A DNA stretch of 17,037 bases from Flavobacterium sp. UBA807 (GCA_002296885.1 DBIH01000145.1:1-17037), one strand, 5' to 3'; shown: positions 7,371-13,765, counted from the stretch's first letter. The notes: generated from the letters alone by a model not told the origin. Numbers and translations: made by a program.

Positions 7371-8528
7371 ATGCAGTTTTCTGAAAAAAGAAACATTACC
7401 CGATTGATTATCATTATGGCATCGTTTGCTATTGTGAGTCTGATATTATGGAATACCTATACCTTTTTTCAGATTTTTAAAAATGATGAGCGTATAAAAA
7501 TGGAAATTTGGGCAGAAAGTTTAAAGACTTTGCTCAATGCCGACCCCGAAACAGGTGATGTCGAACTGCCTCGACAAATAATGAGTAATAACACAACAAT
7601 CCCCATCATACTTGTCGAAAACAATAAAATTATCAATCACAACAATATTGATGAAAGCATCACCGGAGATAAAGTAAAGCTGCAGAATTTTCTGGAAAAA
7701 CTTAAAAAAGAAAACGACCCGATTCGTATTGAAACTGCTATCCCGGGAGAATACCAATATGTTTATTATGGCAACTCGTCTTTACTTAACAAACTGAAAT
7801 ATTATCCCATTGCACTGCTATTGATTATTTTCCTCTTTGGAGCCGTTGTGTATAATTTTTACCGTAGTACCAAAATGGCTACGCAAAACAGGCTTTGGGC
7901 CGGAATGGCAAAAGAAACCGCACATCAGATCGGAACACCATTATCTTCCTTAATTGGTTGGCTCGAAATCATGAAGGCCGATAACGTTGACCCAACTACA
8001 ATAAAAGAAATCGAAAAAGACATTAACCGTCTACAGACCATCGCTGACCGGTTTTCAAAGATTGGTTCTGAACCTATTTTGGAACAACTCAACATCATTG
8101 AAGAAACGGCACAATCATTTGATTATTTAAAAGCCCGGTTTTCAAAGCAAGTGGAGTTCTCTTTCAAAGCGCCTAAAAAACCTATTATGGTTTCTATAAA
8201 TCCGGCACTTCACAGCTGGACAATCGAGAATTTGGTTAAAAATGCTATTGATGCTATGAGAGGAAAAGGAAAACTTTCAGTAAGAATTGAAAACGATAAT
8301 GATTTTGTCAAGATTTTAGTTTCGGATACCGGAAATGGTATTCCAAAAAAACAATTTAAAAGTGTTTTTGAACCAGGATTCACAACCAAAAAACGGGGCT
8401 GGGGCTTAGGTTTATCCTTAACTAAACGTATTGTGGAAGAATATCATAAAGGAAAAATAAAAGTCCTTCATTCCGAAGTCGGAAAAGGAACAACCATTCA
8501 GGTTTTATTTAAAAAGGTTCATTCGTAA
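7371..8528 (+). CDS. Membrane sensor histidine kinase, HQIGTP-type
   Basis: A 385-residue histidine kinase with two membrane segments (about 12-32 and 143-165) flanking a roughly 110-residue extracytoplasmic sensor region. The dimerisation/phosphoacceptor segment reads AHQIGTPLSSLIGWLE, with His185 as the likely phosphorylated residue. The usual HE/D after His is HQ here, a variant often seen in Bacteroidota. The ATPase domain has the N box ENLVKNAIDAM (286-296), G1 box DTGNGIP (319-325), F box FEPGFTTK (333-340) and G2 box GWGLGLSL (343-350). No response regulator gene is adjacent, so it is an orphan here. The ATG at 7371 leads directly into the first membrane helix. The upstream region holds only imperfect -7 boxes (TACTTTTA at 7347). 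The stop abuts that of the convergent transglutaminase-like gene. Confidence 0.93.
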   Translation: MQFSEKRNITRLIIIMASFAIVSLILWNTYTFFQIFKNDERIKMEIWAESLKTLLNADPETGDVELPRQIMSNNTTIPIILVENNKIINHNNIDESITGDKVKLQNFLEKLKKENDPIRIETAIPGEYQYVYYGNSSLLNKLKYYPIALLLIIFLFGAVVYNFYRSTKMATQNRLWAGMAKETAHQIGTPLSSLIGWLEIMKADNVDPTTIKEIEKDINRLQTIADRFSKIGSEPILEQLNIIEETAQSFDYLKARFSKQVEFSFKAPKKPIMVSINPALHSWTIENLVKNAIDAMRGKGKLSVRIENDNDFVKILVSDTGNGIPKKQFKSVFEPGFTTKKRGWGLGLSLTKRIVEEYHKGKIKVLHSEVGKGTTIQVLFKKVHS

Positions 8529-9668
8529 TTATTTGCGTTTCACTAAAAAAAATGAAGCTCTTTCAGAAGGACTTTTTGAAAGATAATCATTTGCAAAATT
8601 TAATTGCTCATCAAATCTTTTTTGAGCCGTTGCAACTGTTTTTTTTAAAGAAATAAAATTGGCTTGATTTTCTTTACTTACATTGACAATCTTAGCCAAT
8701 TCGTCGTGACAAAACTGCCATTTGTCATAGGGAATCTGTACTTTCTTTTTGATTTCATCATCAGCAAGCATTGGTGTAAACCGACTGTTTCTGTAATGGA
8801 TGAATTCGTTTAACAGCTTATTCGCTTCATTATATTCTTTAACAATTAACTCCAGTGTTGGAATGCTGCTATTGTTTTTATAGCTTTCCAGATTCTTTTT
8901 AATTAGGTTGTATTCGTCCTTAATAAATTCATTCTTCAGCCCGGCCCTTTCAATCCGTTCCGCTTTTTTCTGAAGTTTTTCAGGTTCAGTGAGGCTTTCG
9001 TACTGAGTAATTTCCGCATTGAAATCGTATTGGTTGGCAATCAGATTCGACTCGGCCACGTCTTTATAAAAATCATCATTTGTGATTGGGTTTTGATTTA
9101 ACTGCCACATATAATCAAAAGGCATGTGAGTTTTTAAAAATTCTGTTGGAGTGGGGTTATAATAAATGTTATTGAGGTTTTTATAAAAAACCATATCCTT
9201 AACATACCCTGAAGCCCAGGTAACATCAAAGAAACACCACTTGCCATTTAATTTACTGATGTTCCATGTATGTGATAATCGTGCAATTTTGCCAAATTGC
9301 TTGGTATAACCGTTAACAACGTATGTCTTTATCCCTAATTTGTTTACAATATCACTAAACACCTCTGAATAGTGCATGCAAACACCTTTCCTGGTTTTTA
9401 AGGCACTTTCAATTTTTTCAGCTATGGTTTGTTTTTTTGGTTCATACATATTGTCAACATCATAACTTATTTTGGATGCTGTCCAATAAAAAGCAGCTCT
9501 TATTTTGTCTTCATCAGAAGTGAAATTCTGATTAATATAATTGGCGATTTTTGCAGTTGTAGTTTCGTCTGCTTTTGGAATTTCATTCATTTTTTTATCA
9601 ATCATTTCATATTGACTAAAAAGATGATTGGAAAACAACAGTATAAAAAGTGACAAAGTCTTTCTCAT
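8529..9668 (-). CDS. Secreted transglutaminase-like cysteine protein
   Basis: A 379-residue exported protein with a transglutaminase-like papain-fold core. The signal peptide covers about residues 1-18 (Arg-Lys, Leu/Phe-rich core, LFS then Gln). The catalytic triad is visible as Cys97 in KGVCMHYSEVF, His133 in LSHTWN and Asp148 in FFDVTWASG, in the spacing expected of transglutaminase/protease-like domains. From about residue 200 the protein is charged and helical (EKLQKKAERIERAGL and later Lys/Glu-rich helices) with no recognised domain. Members of this fold act as peptidases, amidases or crosslinkers; substrate is unknown, with cell-wall or peptide targets only a guess. The gene is apparently monocistronic: an intrinsic terminator lies immediately upstream and its stop codon directly abuts that of the kinase gene. 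Confidence 0.85.
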   Translation of the reverse strand: MRKTLSLFILLFSNHLFSQYEMIDKKMNEIPKADETTTAKIANYINQNFTSDEDKIRAAFYWTASKISYDVDNMYEPKKQTIAEKIESALKTRKGVCMHYSEVFSDIVNKLGIKTYVVNGYTKQFGKIARLSHTWNISKLNGKWCFFDVTWASGYVKDMVFYKNLNNIYYNPTPTEFLKTHMPFDYMWQLNQNPITNDDFYKDVAESNLIANQYDFNAEITQYESLTEPEKLQKKAERIERAGLKNEFIKDEYNLIKKNLESYKNNSSIPTLELIVKEYNEANKLLNEFIHYRNSRFTPMLADDEIKKKVQIPYDKWQFCHDELAKIVNVSKENQANFISLKKTVATAQKRFDEQLNFANDYLSKSPSERASFFLVKRK

Positions 9669-9671
9669 TGA

Positions 9672-9716
9672 TAAAAAAAAGTTCCACTAATTTAATGAAT
9701 TAAATCAATGGAACTT
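9672..9716 (-). terminator. Intrinsic terminator after the greA-HIT operon
   Basis: On the minus strand AAGTTCCA (9709-9716) pairs with TGGAACTT (9679-9686). An inner AT stem (9691-9696 with 9699-9704) extends the hairpin, and a U-tract follows from the A-run at 9672-9680. It lies just past the HIT stop and ends three bases before the transglutaminase-like ATG, so that gene needs its own promoter or readthrough. Confidence 0.88.
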
Positions 9717-9734
9717 GTTGTGAATTGTAATTAA

Positions 9735-10124
9735 CTATATATTCTTAGTAATAGCAGCTGCCAAGGCTTCGAATTCTTCTTTGGTCAAACTGACTTTTCT
9801 CTGAAAGCGCATGTCATCCATGTCGTGTAATGGAATTAAGTGAACATGCACATGCGGAACTTCAAGCCCAACAACCGCGACACCAATTCGTTTGCATTCA
9901 ACAGTTTTCTCAATGGCTTTGGCAATCTTTCTCGAGAATTTCATCAATCCAAGATAAAGTGTTTCATCCATATCAAAGATTTTGTTGATTTCCTGTTTCG
10001 GGATGCAAAGCGTATGTCCTTTTGCATTTGGGTTTACATCCAGAATGGCAATGAAATTTTCATCTTCAGCCAGAACGTAGCCGGGAATTTCTCTGTTGAT
10101 TATTTTAGTGAAAATACTTGCCAT
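9735..10124 (-). CDS. HIT family nucleotide-binding hydrolase (HINT-like)
   Basis: A 129-residue histidine triad protein of the HINT branch, small cytoplasmic hydrolases acting on nucleoside phosphoramidates and related nucleotides. The triad HVHVHL (His91, His93, His95) is complete. The N-terminal segment MASIFTKIINREIPGYVLAEDE and the GHTLCIPK motif (36-43) are typical of the family, as is the length. The ATG lies one base after the greA stop (TAAaATG), so the two are cotranscribed and probably translationally coupled, an arrangement I would call a greA-HIT operon. A strong terminator follows. The physiological substrate is not evident. Confidence 0.95.
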   Translation of the reverse strand: MASIFTKIINREIPGYVLAEDENFIAILDVNPNAKGHTLCIPKQEINKIFDMDETLYLGLMKFSRKIAKAIEKTVECKRIGVAVVGLEVPHVHVHLIPLHDMDDMRFQRKVSLTKEEFEALAAAITKNI

Positions 10125-10125
10125 T

Positions 10126-10602
10126 TTAGTCTCTTGAAACTTCTAAGATTTCAAAGTTTAATTTACCATTTGGAACAGTAATTTCCGCTATTTCCCCAAC
10201 AGATTTACCTAACAAACCTTTGCCTATAGGTGAAGTAACAGATATTTTTCCTGCTTTTAAATCAGCTTCGCTTTCAGCAACTAAAGTATATTTCAGTTCC
10301 ATGCCATTAGCCTGATTTTTAATTTTTACCTTAGATAAAACCAAAACCTTAGAAACATCAAGGTTTGATTCGTCGATCAGTCTTGCATTTGAATGAACTT
10401 CTTCCAGTTTTGCAATTCTCATTTCAAGCATTCCCTGTGCTTCTTTTGCAGCATCGTATTCTGCATTTTCAGACAAGTCGCCTTTATCTCTGGCTTCAGC
10501 AATTGCCTGTGAAGCTTTTGGTCTTTCAATACTTTTAAGTTGATCTAATTCTTCTCTTAATTTTTTTAATCCTTCTGCGGTGTAATAAGATACTGTACTC
10601 AT
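10126..10602 (-). CDS. greA: Transcription elongation factor GreA
   Basis: A 158-residue GreA, which inserts its coiled coil into the RNA polymerase secondary channel and stimulates cleavage of backtracked RNA. The N-terminal coiled coil (about 8-75) carries the acidic tip DKGDLSENAEY, with Asp42 and Glu45 at the catalytic positions. The C-terminal FKBP-like domain includes TSPIGKGLLGKSVGE. The ATG at 10602 gives MSTVSYYTAEGL, the conserved GreA start; an ATG three codons upstream (10611) is possible but adds only MHN. A good promoter and a terminator-like hairpin lie upstream (10629-10686), and the HIT gene follows after one base. Confidence 0.97.
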   Translation of the reverse strand: MSTVSYYTAEGLKKLREELDQLKSIERPKASQAIAEARDKGDLSENAEYDAAKEAQGMLEMRIAKLEEVHSNARLIDESNLDVSKVLVLSKVKIKNQANGMELKYTLVAESEADLKAGKISVTSPIGKGLLGKSVGEIAEITVPNGKLNFEILEVSRD

Positions 10603-10628
10603 ATTATGCATTTTTATATAAATAGAAA

Positions 10629-10650
10629 AAATCCCATCGGAACGGGATTT
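10629..10650 (-). terminator. Terminator-like hairpin in the greA leader
   Basis: AAATCCC (10629-10635 on the plus strand) and GGGATTT (10644-10650) form a 7-bp stem with an 8-base loop. Read on the minus strand the stem is followed by TTTC, giving a GC-rich hairpin with a U-run of six. It lies between the greA promoter and the greA start, so it should be transcribed in the leader. Attenuation is the natural inference. No minus-strand gene upstream needs it. Confidence 0.7.
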
Positions 10651-10657
10651 CTTTTTG

Positions 10658-10686
10658 CAAAGATACTATTTTAATGTTATTTCAAA
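10658..10686 (-). promoter_or_regulatory. greA-HIT promoter (TTTG-N17-TAnnTTTG)
   Basis: Read on the minus strand, TTTG at 10686-10683 is followed after 17 bases by TATCTTTG at 10665-10658. Both halves match the Flavobacterium consensus TTG-N17-23-TAnnTTTG. Transcription should begin around 10650-10653, placing the terminator-like hairpin at the very 5' end of the RNA. Confidence 0.75.
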
Positions 10687-10727
10687 ATTCTTGGCGTTTT
10701 TTTAACGCATGTCAAAGTTAATTAATT

Positions 10728-10735
10728 TAAATTTG
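10728..10735 (+). promoter_or_regulatory. -7 promoter box of the Rieske-like lipoprotein gene
   Basis: TAAATTTG matches TAnnTTTG. It lies 29 bases before the ATG at 10765 and 107 bases before the GTG at 10843. The -33 region is weak. If the GTG start is right, the transcript has a leader of roughly 100 bases containing the hairpins at 10772-10819. Confidence 0.5.
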
Positions 10736-10771
10736 TTTTGCTATGTATTTCTAAAAATTTTAATATGAAAT

Positions 10772-10819
10772 CGAAGATTACTTCGTCCGTTCACCACCAA
10801 GGTGGTTCGGGCCACGAAC
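10772..10819 (+). other. GC-rich nested hairpins in a possible leader RNA
   Basis: CGAAG (10772-10776) pairs with CTTCG (10781-10785) around a 4-base loop. Overlapping it is a long composite hairpin: TTCGT (10782-10786) with ACGAA (10814-10818), CCG (10787-10789) with CGG (10808-10810), and ACCACC (10793-10798) with GGTGGT (10801-10806). An alternative is GTTCG (10805-10809) with CGAAC (10815-10819). This is clearly richer in G and C than the surrounding sequence. It lies either in a 5' leader or in the extreme N-terminal codons of the lipoprotein gene, depending on which start is used. I do not recognise a known RNA family. Confidence 0.5.
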
Positions 10820-10842
10820 TCCAAAATAACAAACTGCTACTT

Positions 10843-11271
10843 GTGAGTAATAAGATTTTGATTCTATTGGCTTTCTTTCCATTACTTTTTGGATGTGATG
10901 CGGGATCCATTAATTATAACAATCCAAATATTCCCAATTACCCTGTTAATTTACAAATCAATATAAGCTTACCTCAGTATAGCAATCTGCAGTTTGCAAG
11001 CAATCATATTGTAGATTATTCTCAGGGAGCAAGAGGAATTGTCGTTTTTAATACCGGAAGTGGTTTTACTGCTTTTGATTTAGCATGTCCAAACCAGGCT
11101 TTTAGTGGATGCTCGTCTCCATTGACTGTAAATGGCATTGAAGCCAAATGTCAATGCAACACTACTGAAAATGCATACAGTCTGTTTACGGGGCAAAGTG
11201 CGGGGCAAAATTATCCGTTGAAACCTTATCGCGTTCAGATGAGCGGTAGCAATCTGATTATTACAAATTAA
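10843..11271 (+). CDS. Small lipoprotein with degenerate Rieske-like fold
   Basis: A 142-residue predicted lipoprotein when started at GTG 10843. That start gives MSNKILILLAFFPLLFGC, a canonical signal peptide with lipobox LFGC at 15-18. An ATG at 10765 is in frame and would add 26 polar residues before the signal peptide, which is unusual, so the GTG is preferred; this is a judgement, as ATG starts are commoner. The mature part has a Rieske-type beta layout (GIVVFNTGSGFTAFDLACPN, then CSSPLTVNG, AKCQC, YPLKPYRVQMSGSNLIITN). The Rieske Cys-x-His/Cys-x-x-His cluster ligands are not intact: Cys82 is followed by Pro-Asn, and the later group is Cys103-Gln-Cys105 with no His. A 2Fe-2S cluster is therefore doubtful. 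Role unknown. Confidence 0.7.
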   Translation: MSNKILILLAFFPLLFGCDAGSINYNNPNIPNYPVNLQINISLPQYSNLQFASNHIVDYSQGARGIVVFNTGSGFTAFDLACPNQAFSGCSSPLTVNGIEAKCQCNTTENAYSLFTGQSAGQNYPLKPYRVQMSGSNLIITN

Positions 11272-11300
11272 AAAAGTCCCCTCCGAGTTGGGGACTTTTG
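11272..11300. terminator. Bidirectional terminator, lipoprotein / TonB receptor
   Basis: AAAAGTCCCC (11272-11281) pairs perfectly with GGGGACTTTT (11290-11299) around an 8-base loop. A T-run follows on the plus strand and an A-run flanks it for the minus strand. It starts right at the lipoprotein stop and lies six bases from the receptor stop, serving both convergent genes. Confidence 0.93.
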
Positions 11301-11305
11301 TTTTT

Positions 11306-13528
11306 TTAAAACTTCAATGTTGCTCCAGCTAAAAAGTTGATTCCTGCCTGAGGATAATATCCGGCACCTTCAATCGTTGTTATAACTCCGGGCGTCGTAA
11401 AATCATCATCATACGTGTAGAAATATCCGTTGGATTCATATCTGTAATCAAATATATTGTTTATCAACCCTGAAAAAAGAATCGATTTTAATCCTTTATT
11501 GATATTCCATAAATAGGTTACACTTAAATCGTGAACATTATATGCTTTTAAAATAGATTTCTGCGAATCAATGTTTCCCATAAATTGTTTTCCAACAAAC
11601 TTATTCAGGAAAGTAATATTCAGGTTTTTGATTGGTGAATACGTGGTGGCATTTCCAAAAATAATATCAGGAGAAAATGCAATATTGGTATTCCCGAGAT
11701 TCTGCAACACACCATCACGCTGAAAATAAAAATCCTTATTCTTATTCTGGCTCAAAGTAATATTAGGCTGAAAAGTTAATTTATTGATTAATTTGATTAC
11801 GGATTCGACTTCAAGTCCATAACGGAAACTATGCCCACTGTTTGTAAAAATTGGCGAACCGACATCATTTAATGCACCTGTCATAACCAACTGATTTTTG
11901 TATTGCATGTAAAAAGCATTGGTGTTTACCGTTAGTTTTTCCGATTTGTATTTCCAGCCTAATTCATAATCAAATAAGCGTTCCGGTTTGATGCTTCCGT
12001 TTTCATAGTCATCACGCCTTGGTTCTTTATTGGCAATTCCGGCATAAGCATAAATCGCGTTTTTAGAGTTCAGCTGATAATTTGCCCCAACTTTCGGATT
12101 GAAAAATCGAAACGTGTCATCAATACTTCCAAATACTTCGCTGGTTGCCTGATAGAAAACCATTCGGCACTGCATATCGGCAAAGAAATTTACCTTACCA
12201 AATGTCTGAGATGCTTTAGCATAGAAATTCACATCGTCTTTATTTCCGTAATTGTCATAATAATGATTAGAAGCCGGAACATAAAACTGCGTCCATTTAA
12301 CCGTCCCAAAATGCTTTCCTAAATAACGGTTAGCGGCACCGCCAAACAAAATATCGGTTTTGTTGGTTTTATAATTCAACGAAAATGTGGTTCCGAAAAA
12401 ATCATTATCAAGCCATTTCTGTCTCACTAAATCTGCCGTTGAATTTCCTTCAAAGTTGGGCAGATTATAATCGGCCAAAGTTGCATCTTCTCTGTATTGC
12501 TCATAATATCCTTTCCCTAAAGTATAATGAAGCGCTACATTCGAAGTCCATTTTTCAGACCATTTTTCAGACCAGTGCAACTGAAAATGATGCTGCCAGT
12601 AATTATCGGTTTCATTGTCATAGAATTTTGTATTCCCATTTTCATCGGTATACATTCCAACCGAATTGAACGTTGGGTCATGTTCCAATAAATAGGGATC
12701 TTCCAATCCGTTCCAGGCCTGATAGGTTTTTTCGCTTCCTCCAAATGCAAGAAACTTTAACGAAGTTGATTTTTTTATGTAATTGATATTGAAAAAATAA
12801 CCAAACATTTTGGTAAAAGCCCTATCAATATAACCATCAGAAGCGATTTGTGAAATCCTTCCATTGATTTCCAGATTATCATGCAAGCCTGTTCCGAAAG
12901 CTAATGTGTGTTTTCGTGTTCCGAAACTTCCGCCTGAATTTGAAATTTCAGCATACGCTTTTTCCTGAAATGATTTGGTCTGCATGTTTAAACTCGCGCC
13001 AAAAGCTCCGGCACCATTTGTTGAAGTTCCAACGCCACGCTGCAGTTGAATGCTTTCCAATGAACTTGCAAAATCAGGCAAGTCAACAAAATAGGTTCCT
13101 TGGCTTTCACTGTCATTAAACGGTATGCCATTCAGCGTTACATTAATCCTCGAACCATCAGCACCACGAACACGCATATAGGTGTAACCAACGCCGTTTC
13201 CTGCATCAGTTGTGGTCACAACTGAAGGTAAATAATTAAGCAAAACCGGAATGTCCTGCCCGAGATTCCTCGGAGCGATTTCATCTTTGGTTACATTGGT
13301 AAACGTAACCGGATTTTTTTTTCCGGCACGAACTCCTGAAACCAATACTTCATCAAGTTGATTGACTTTGGTTGTGTCTGCTGGTTTCTCTTGTGAGAAA
13401 GAGAACATAGAAGATAGAGAAAAGAAAATAGAAAAAACAACAGTCTTTATTCTATATTCTATATTCTTTTCTCCTAAAAAATTGACCTGAGCCGTAGGCG
13501 AACTGATCGTAGATAATAAAATTTCCAT
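11306..13528 (-). CDS. TonB-dependent outer-membrane receptor, predicted thiamine uptake
   Basis: A 740-residue TonB-dependent receptor. After the signal sequence comes a TonB-box-like DEVLVSG (59-65), then the plug domain with ITKDEI-like and YMRVRGADGSRINVTLNGIPFND segments and the ESIQLQRGVGTSTNGAGAFG motif, then a 22-strand-type barrel ending in Phe (GATLKF). A TPP riboswitch lies upstream on the same strand, so thiamine or its phosphates are the predicted cargo, as proposed for OMR1 receptors of Bacteroidota. The N-terminus is odd: from the only ATG, 28 polar residues precede the hydrophobic core (about 29-44) and Gln46 cleavage region. Residues 19-37 are encoded by a palindromic repeat. 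No ATG, GTG or TTG lies in frame between. The riboswitch controls the gene singly; a terminator follows. Confidence 0.93.
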   Translation of the reverse strand: MEILLSTISSPTAQVNFLGEKNIEYRIKTVVFSIFFSLSSMFSFSQEKPADTTKVNQLDEVLVSGVRAGKKNPVTFTNVTKDEIAPRNLGQDIPVLLNYLPSVVTTTDAGNGVGYTYMRVRGADGSRINVTLNGIPFNDSESQGTYFVDLPDFASSLESIQLQRGVGTSTNGAGAFGASLNMQTKSFQEKAYAEISNSGGSFGTRKHTLAFGTGLHDNLEINGRISQIASDGYIDRAFTKMFGYFFNINYIKKSTSLKFLAFGGSEKTYQAWNGLEDPYLLEHDPTFNSVGMYTDENGNTKFYDNETDNYWQHHFQLHWSEKWSEKWTSNVALHYTLGKGYYEQYREDATLADYNLPNFEGNSTADLVRQKWLDNDFFGTTFSLNYKTNKTDILFGGAANRYLGKHFGTVKWTQFYVPASNHYYDNYGNKDDVNFYAKASQTFGKVNFFADMQCRMVFYQATSEVFGSIDDTFRFFNPKVGANYQLNSKNAIYAYAGIANKEPRRDDYENGSIKPERLFDYELGWKYKSEKLTVNTNAFYMQYKNQLVMTGALNDVGSPIFTNSGHSFRYGLEVESVIKLINKLTFQPNITLSQNKNKDFYFQRDGVLQNLGNTNIAFSPDIIFGNATTYSPIKNLNITFLNKFVGKQFMGNIDSQKSILKAYNVHDLSVTYLWNINKGLKSILFSGLINNIFDYRYESNGYFYTYDDDFTTPGVITTIEGAGYYPQAGINFLAGATLKF
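13417..13473. repeat. Palindromic repeat inside the receptor signal-peptide codons
   Basis: GAGAAAAGAAAATAGAA (13417-13433) and the reverse complement of 13457-13473 agree at 16 of 17 bases, with 23 bases between. Further purine-rich units extend the left arm to about 13396. The 15-mer at 13420-13434 is identical to 5937-5951 in the repeat between aat and DUF3127. Here the repeat is in the open reading frame and encodes about residues 19-37 of the receptor precursor. Confidence 0.75.
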
Positions 13529-13547
13529 TCGTAAAATGTTTACGAAT
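13527..13547 (-). promoter_or_regulatory. Hairpin overlapping the TonB receptor start codon
   Basis: A perfect 9-bp inverted repeat, ATTCGTAAA and TTTACGAAT with a 3-base spacer. Its 3' arm ends on the first two bases of the receptor ATG (13528-13526). In the mRNA this could occlude the start codon. It sits about 75 bases downstream of the TPP aptamer, so it may be part of the expression platform; this is inference. Confidence 0.5.
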
Positions 13548-13620
13548 AAAAAGAGGTAATTATTCTTTGTTAAAAATTAAATTGATACTCCTGACGTCCG
13601 ACTAACGTGCACTTTAGTTT

Positions 13621-13708
13621 TTCGTCAAATCCTTAAACAGCATTACCTGTTCTAAGTTCATTGGGTATAATCTCAGCTCGTTATTTAGAGCACCCCTTTT
13701 GAGACGAA
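13621..13708 (-). promoter_or_regulatory. TPP (thiamine pyrophosphate) riboswitch
   Basis: On the minus strand all conserved THI-element blocks occur in order: GGGGTGCTC (13696-13688), GCTGAGA (ends 13671), TATACCC (13669-13663), GAAC, then ACAGGTAATGCTGTTTAAGGA (ending 13630). The closing stem P1 pairs UUCGUC (13708-13703) with GACGAA (13626-13621), plus AAA with UUU. Length of about 88 bases is normal. TPP binding would lower expression of the receptor downstream. Just beyond the aptamer, CGTCA (13596-13592) can pair with the P1 3' strand TGACG (13627-13623), nested with ACTAA/TTAGT (13618-13614 with 13605-13601), giving a possible competing structure. Confidence 0.93.
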
Positions 13709-13709
13709 G

Positions 13710-13717
13710 CAAAGGTA
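13710..13717 (-). promoter_or_regulatory. -7 promoter box of the TPP riboswitch transcript
   Basis: The minus strand reads TACCTTTG, a full TAnnTTTG match, ending two bases before the riboswitch P1 stem. The transcript would start at or just inside P1, so the outermost P1 pairs may be missing in the RNA. No clear -33 TTTG is seen. Confidence 0.6.
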
Positions 13718-13744
13718 TATTTTAAATTTTAATTTTTGACCCGA

Positions 13745-13765
13745 AAAAAATATTTTATATTTTTT
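13745..13765 (-). terminator. Possible weak AT-only terminator after arfB
   Basis: AAAAAATAT (13745-13753) pairs with ATATTTTTT (13757-13765) around TTT, 24 bases past the arfB stop. It sits where a terminator should be, but the stem has no G-C pair, so it may be only AT-rich spacer. Confidence 0.3.

Noticed and set aside
10738..10764. Start of the lipoprotein gene at the in-frame TTG 10738
   Set aside because: It lies three bases after the -7 promoter box, too close to be within the transcript with a leader.
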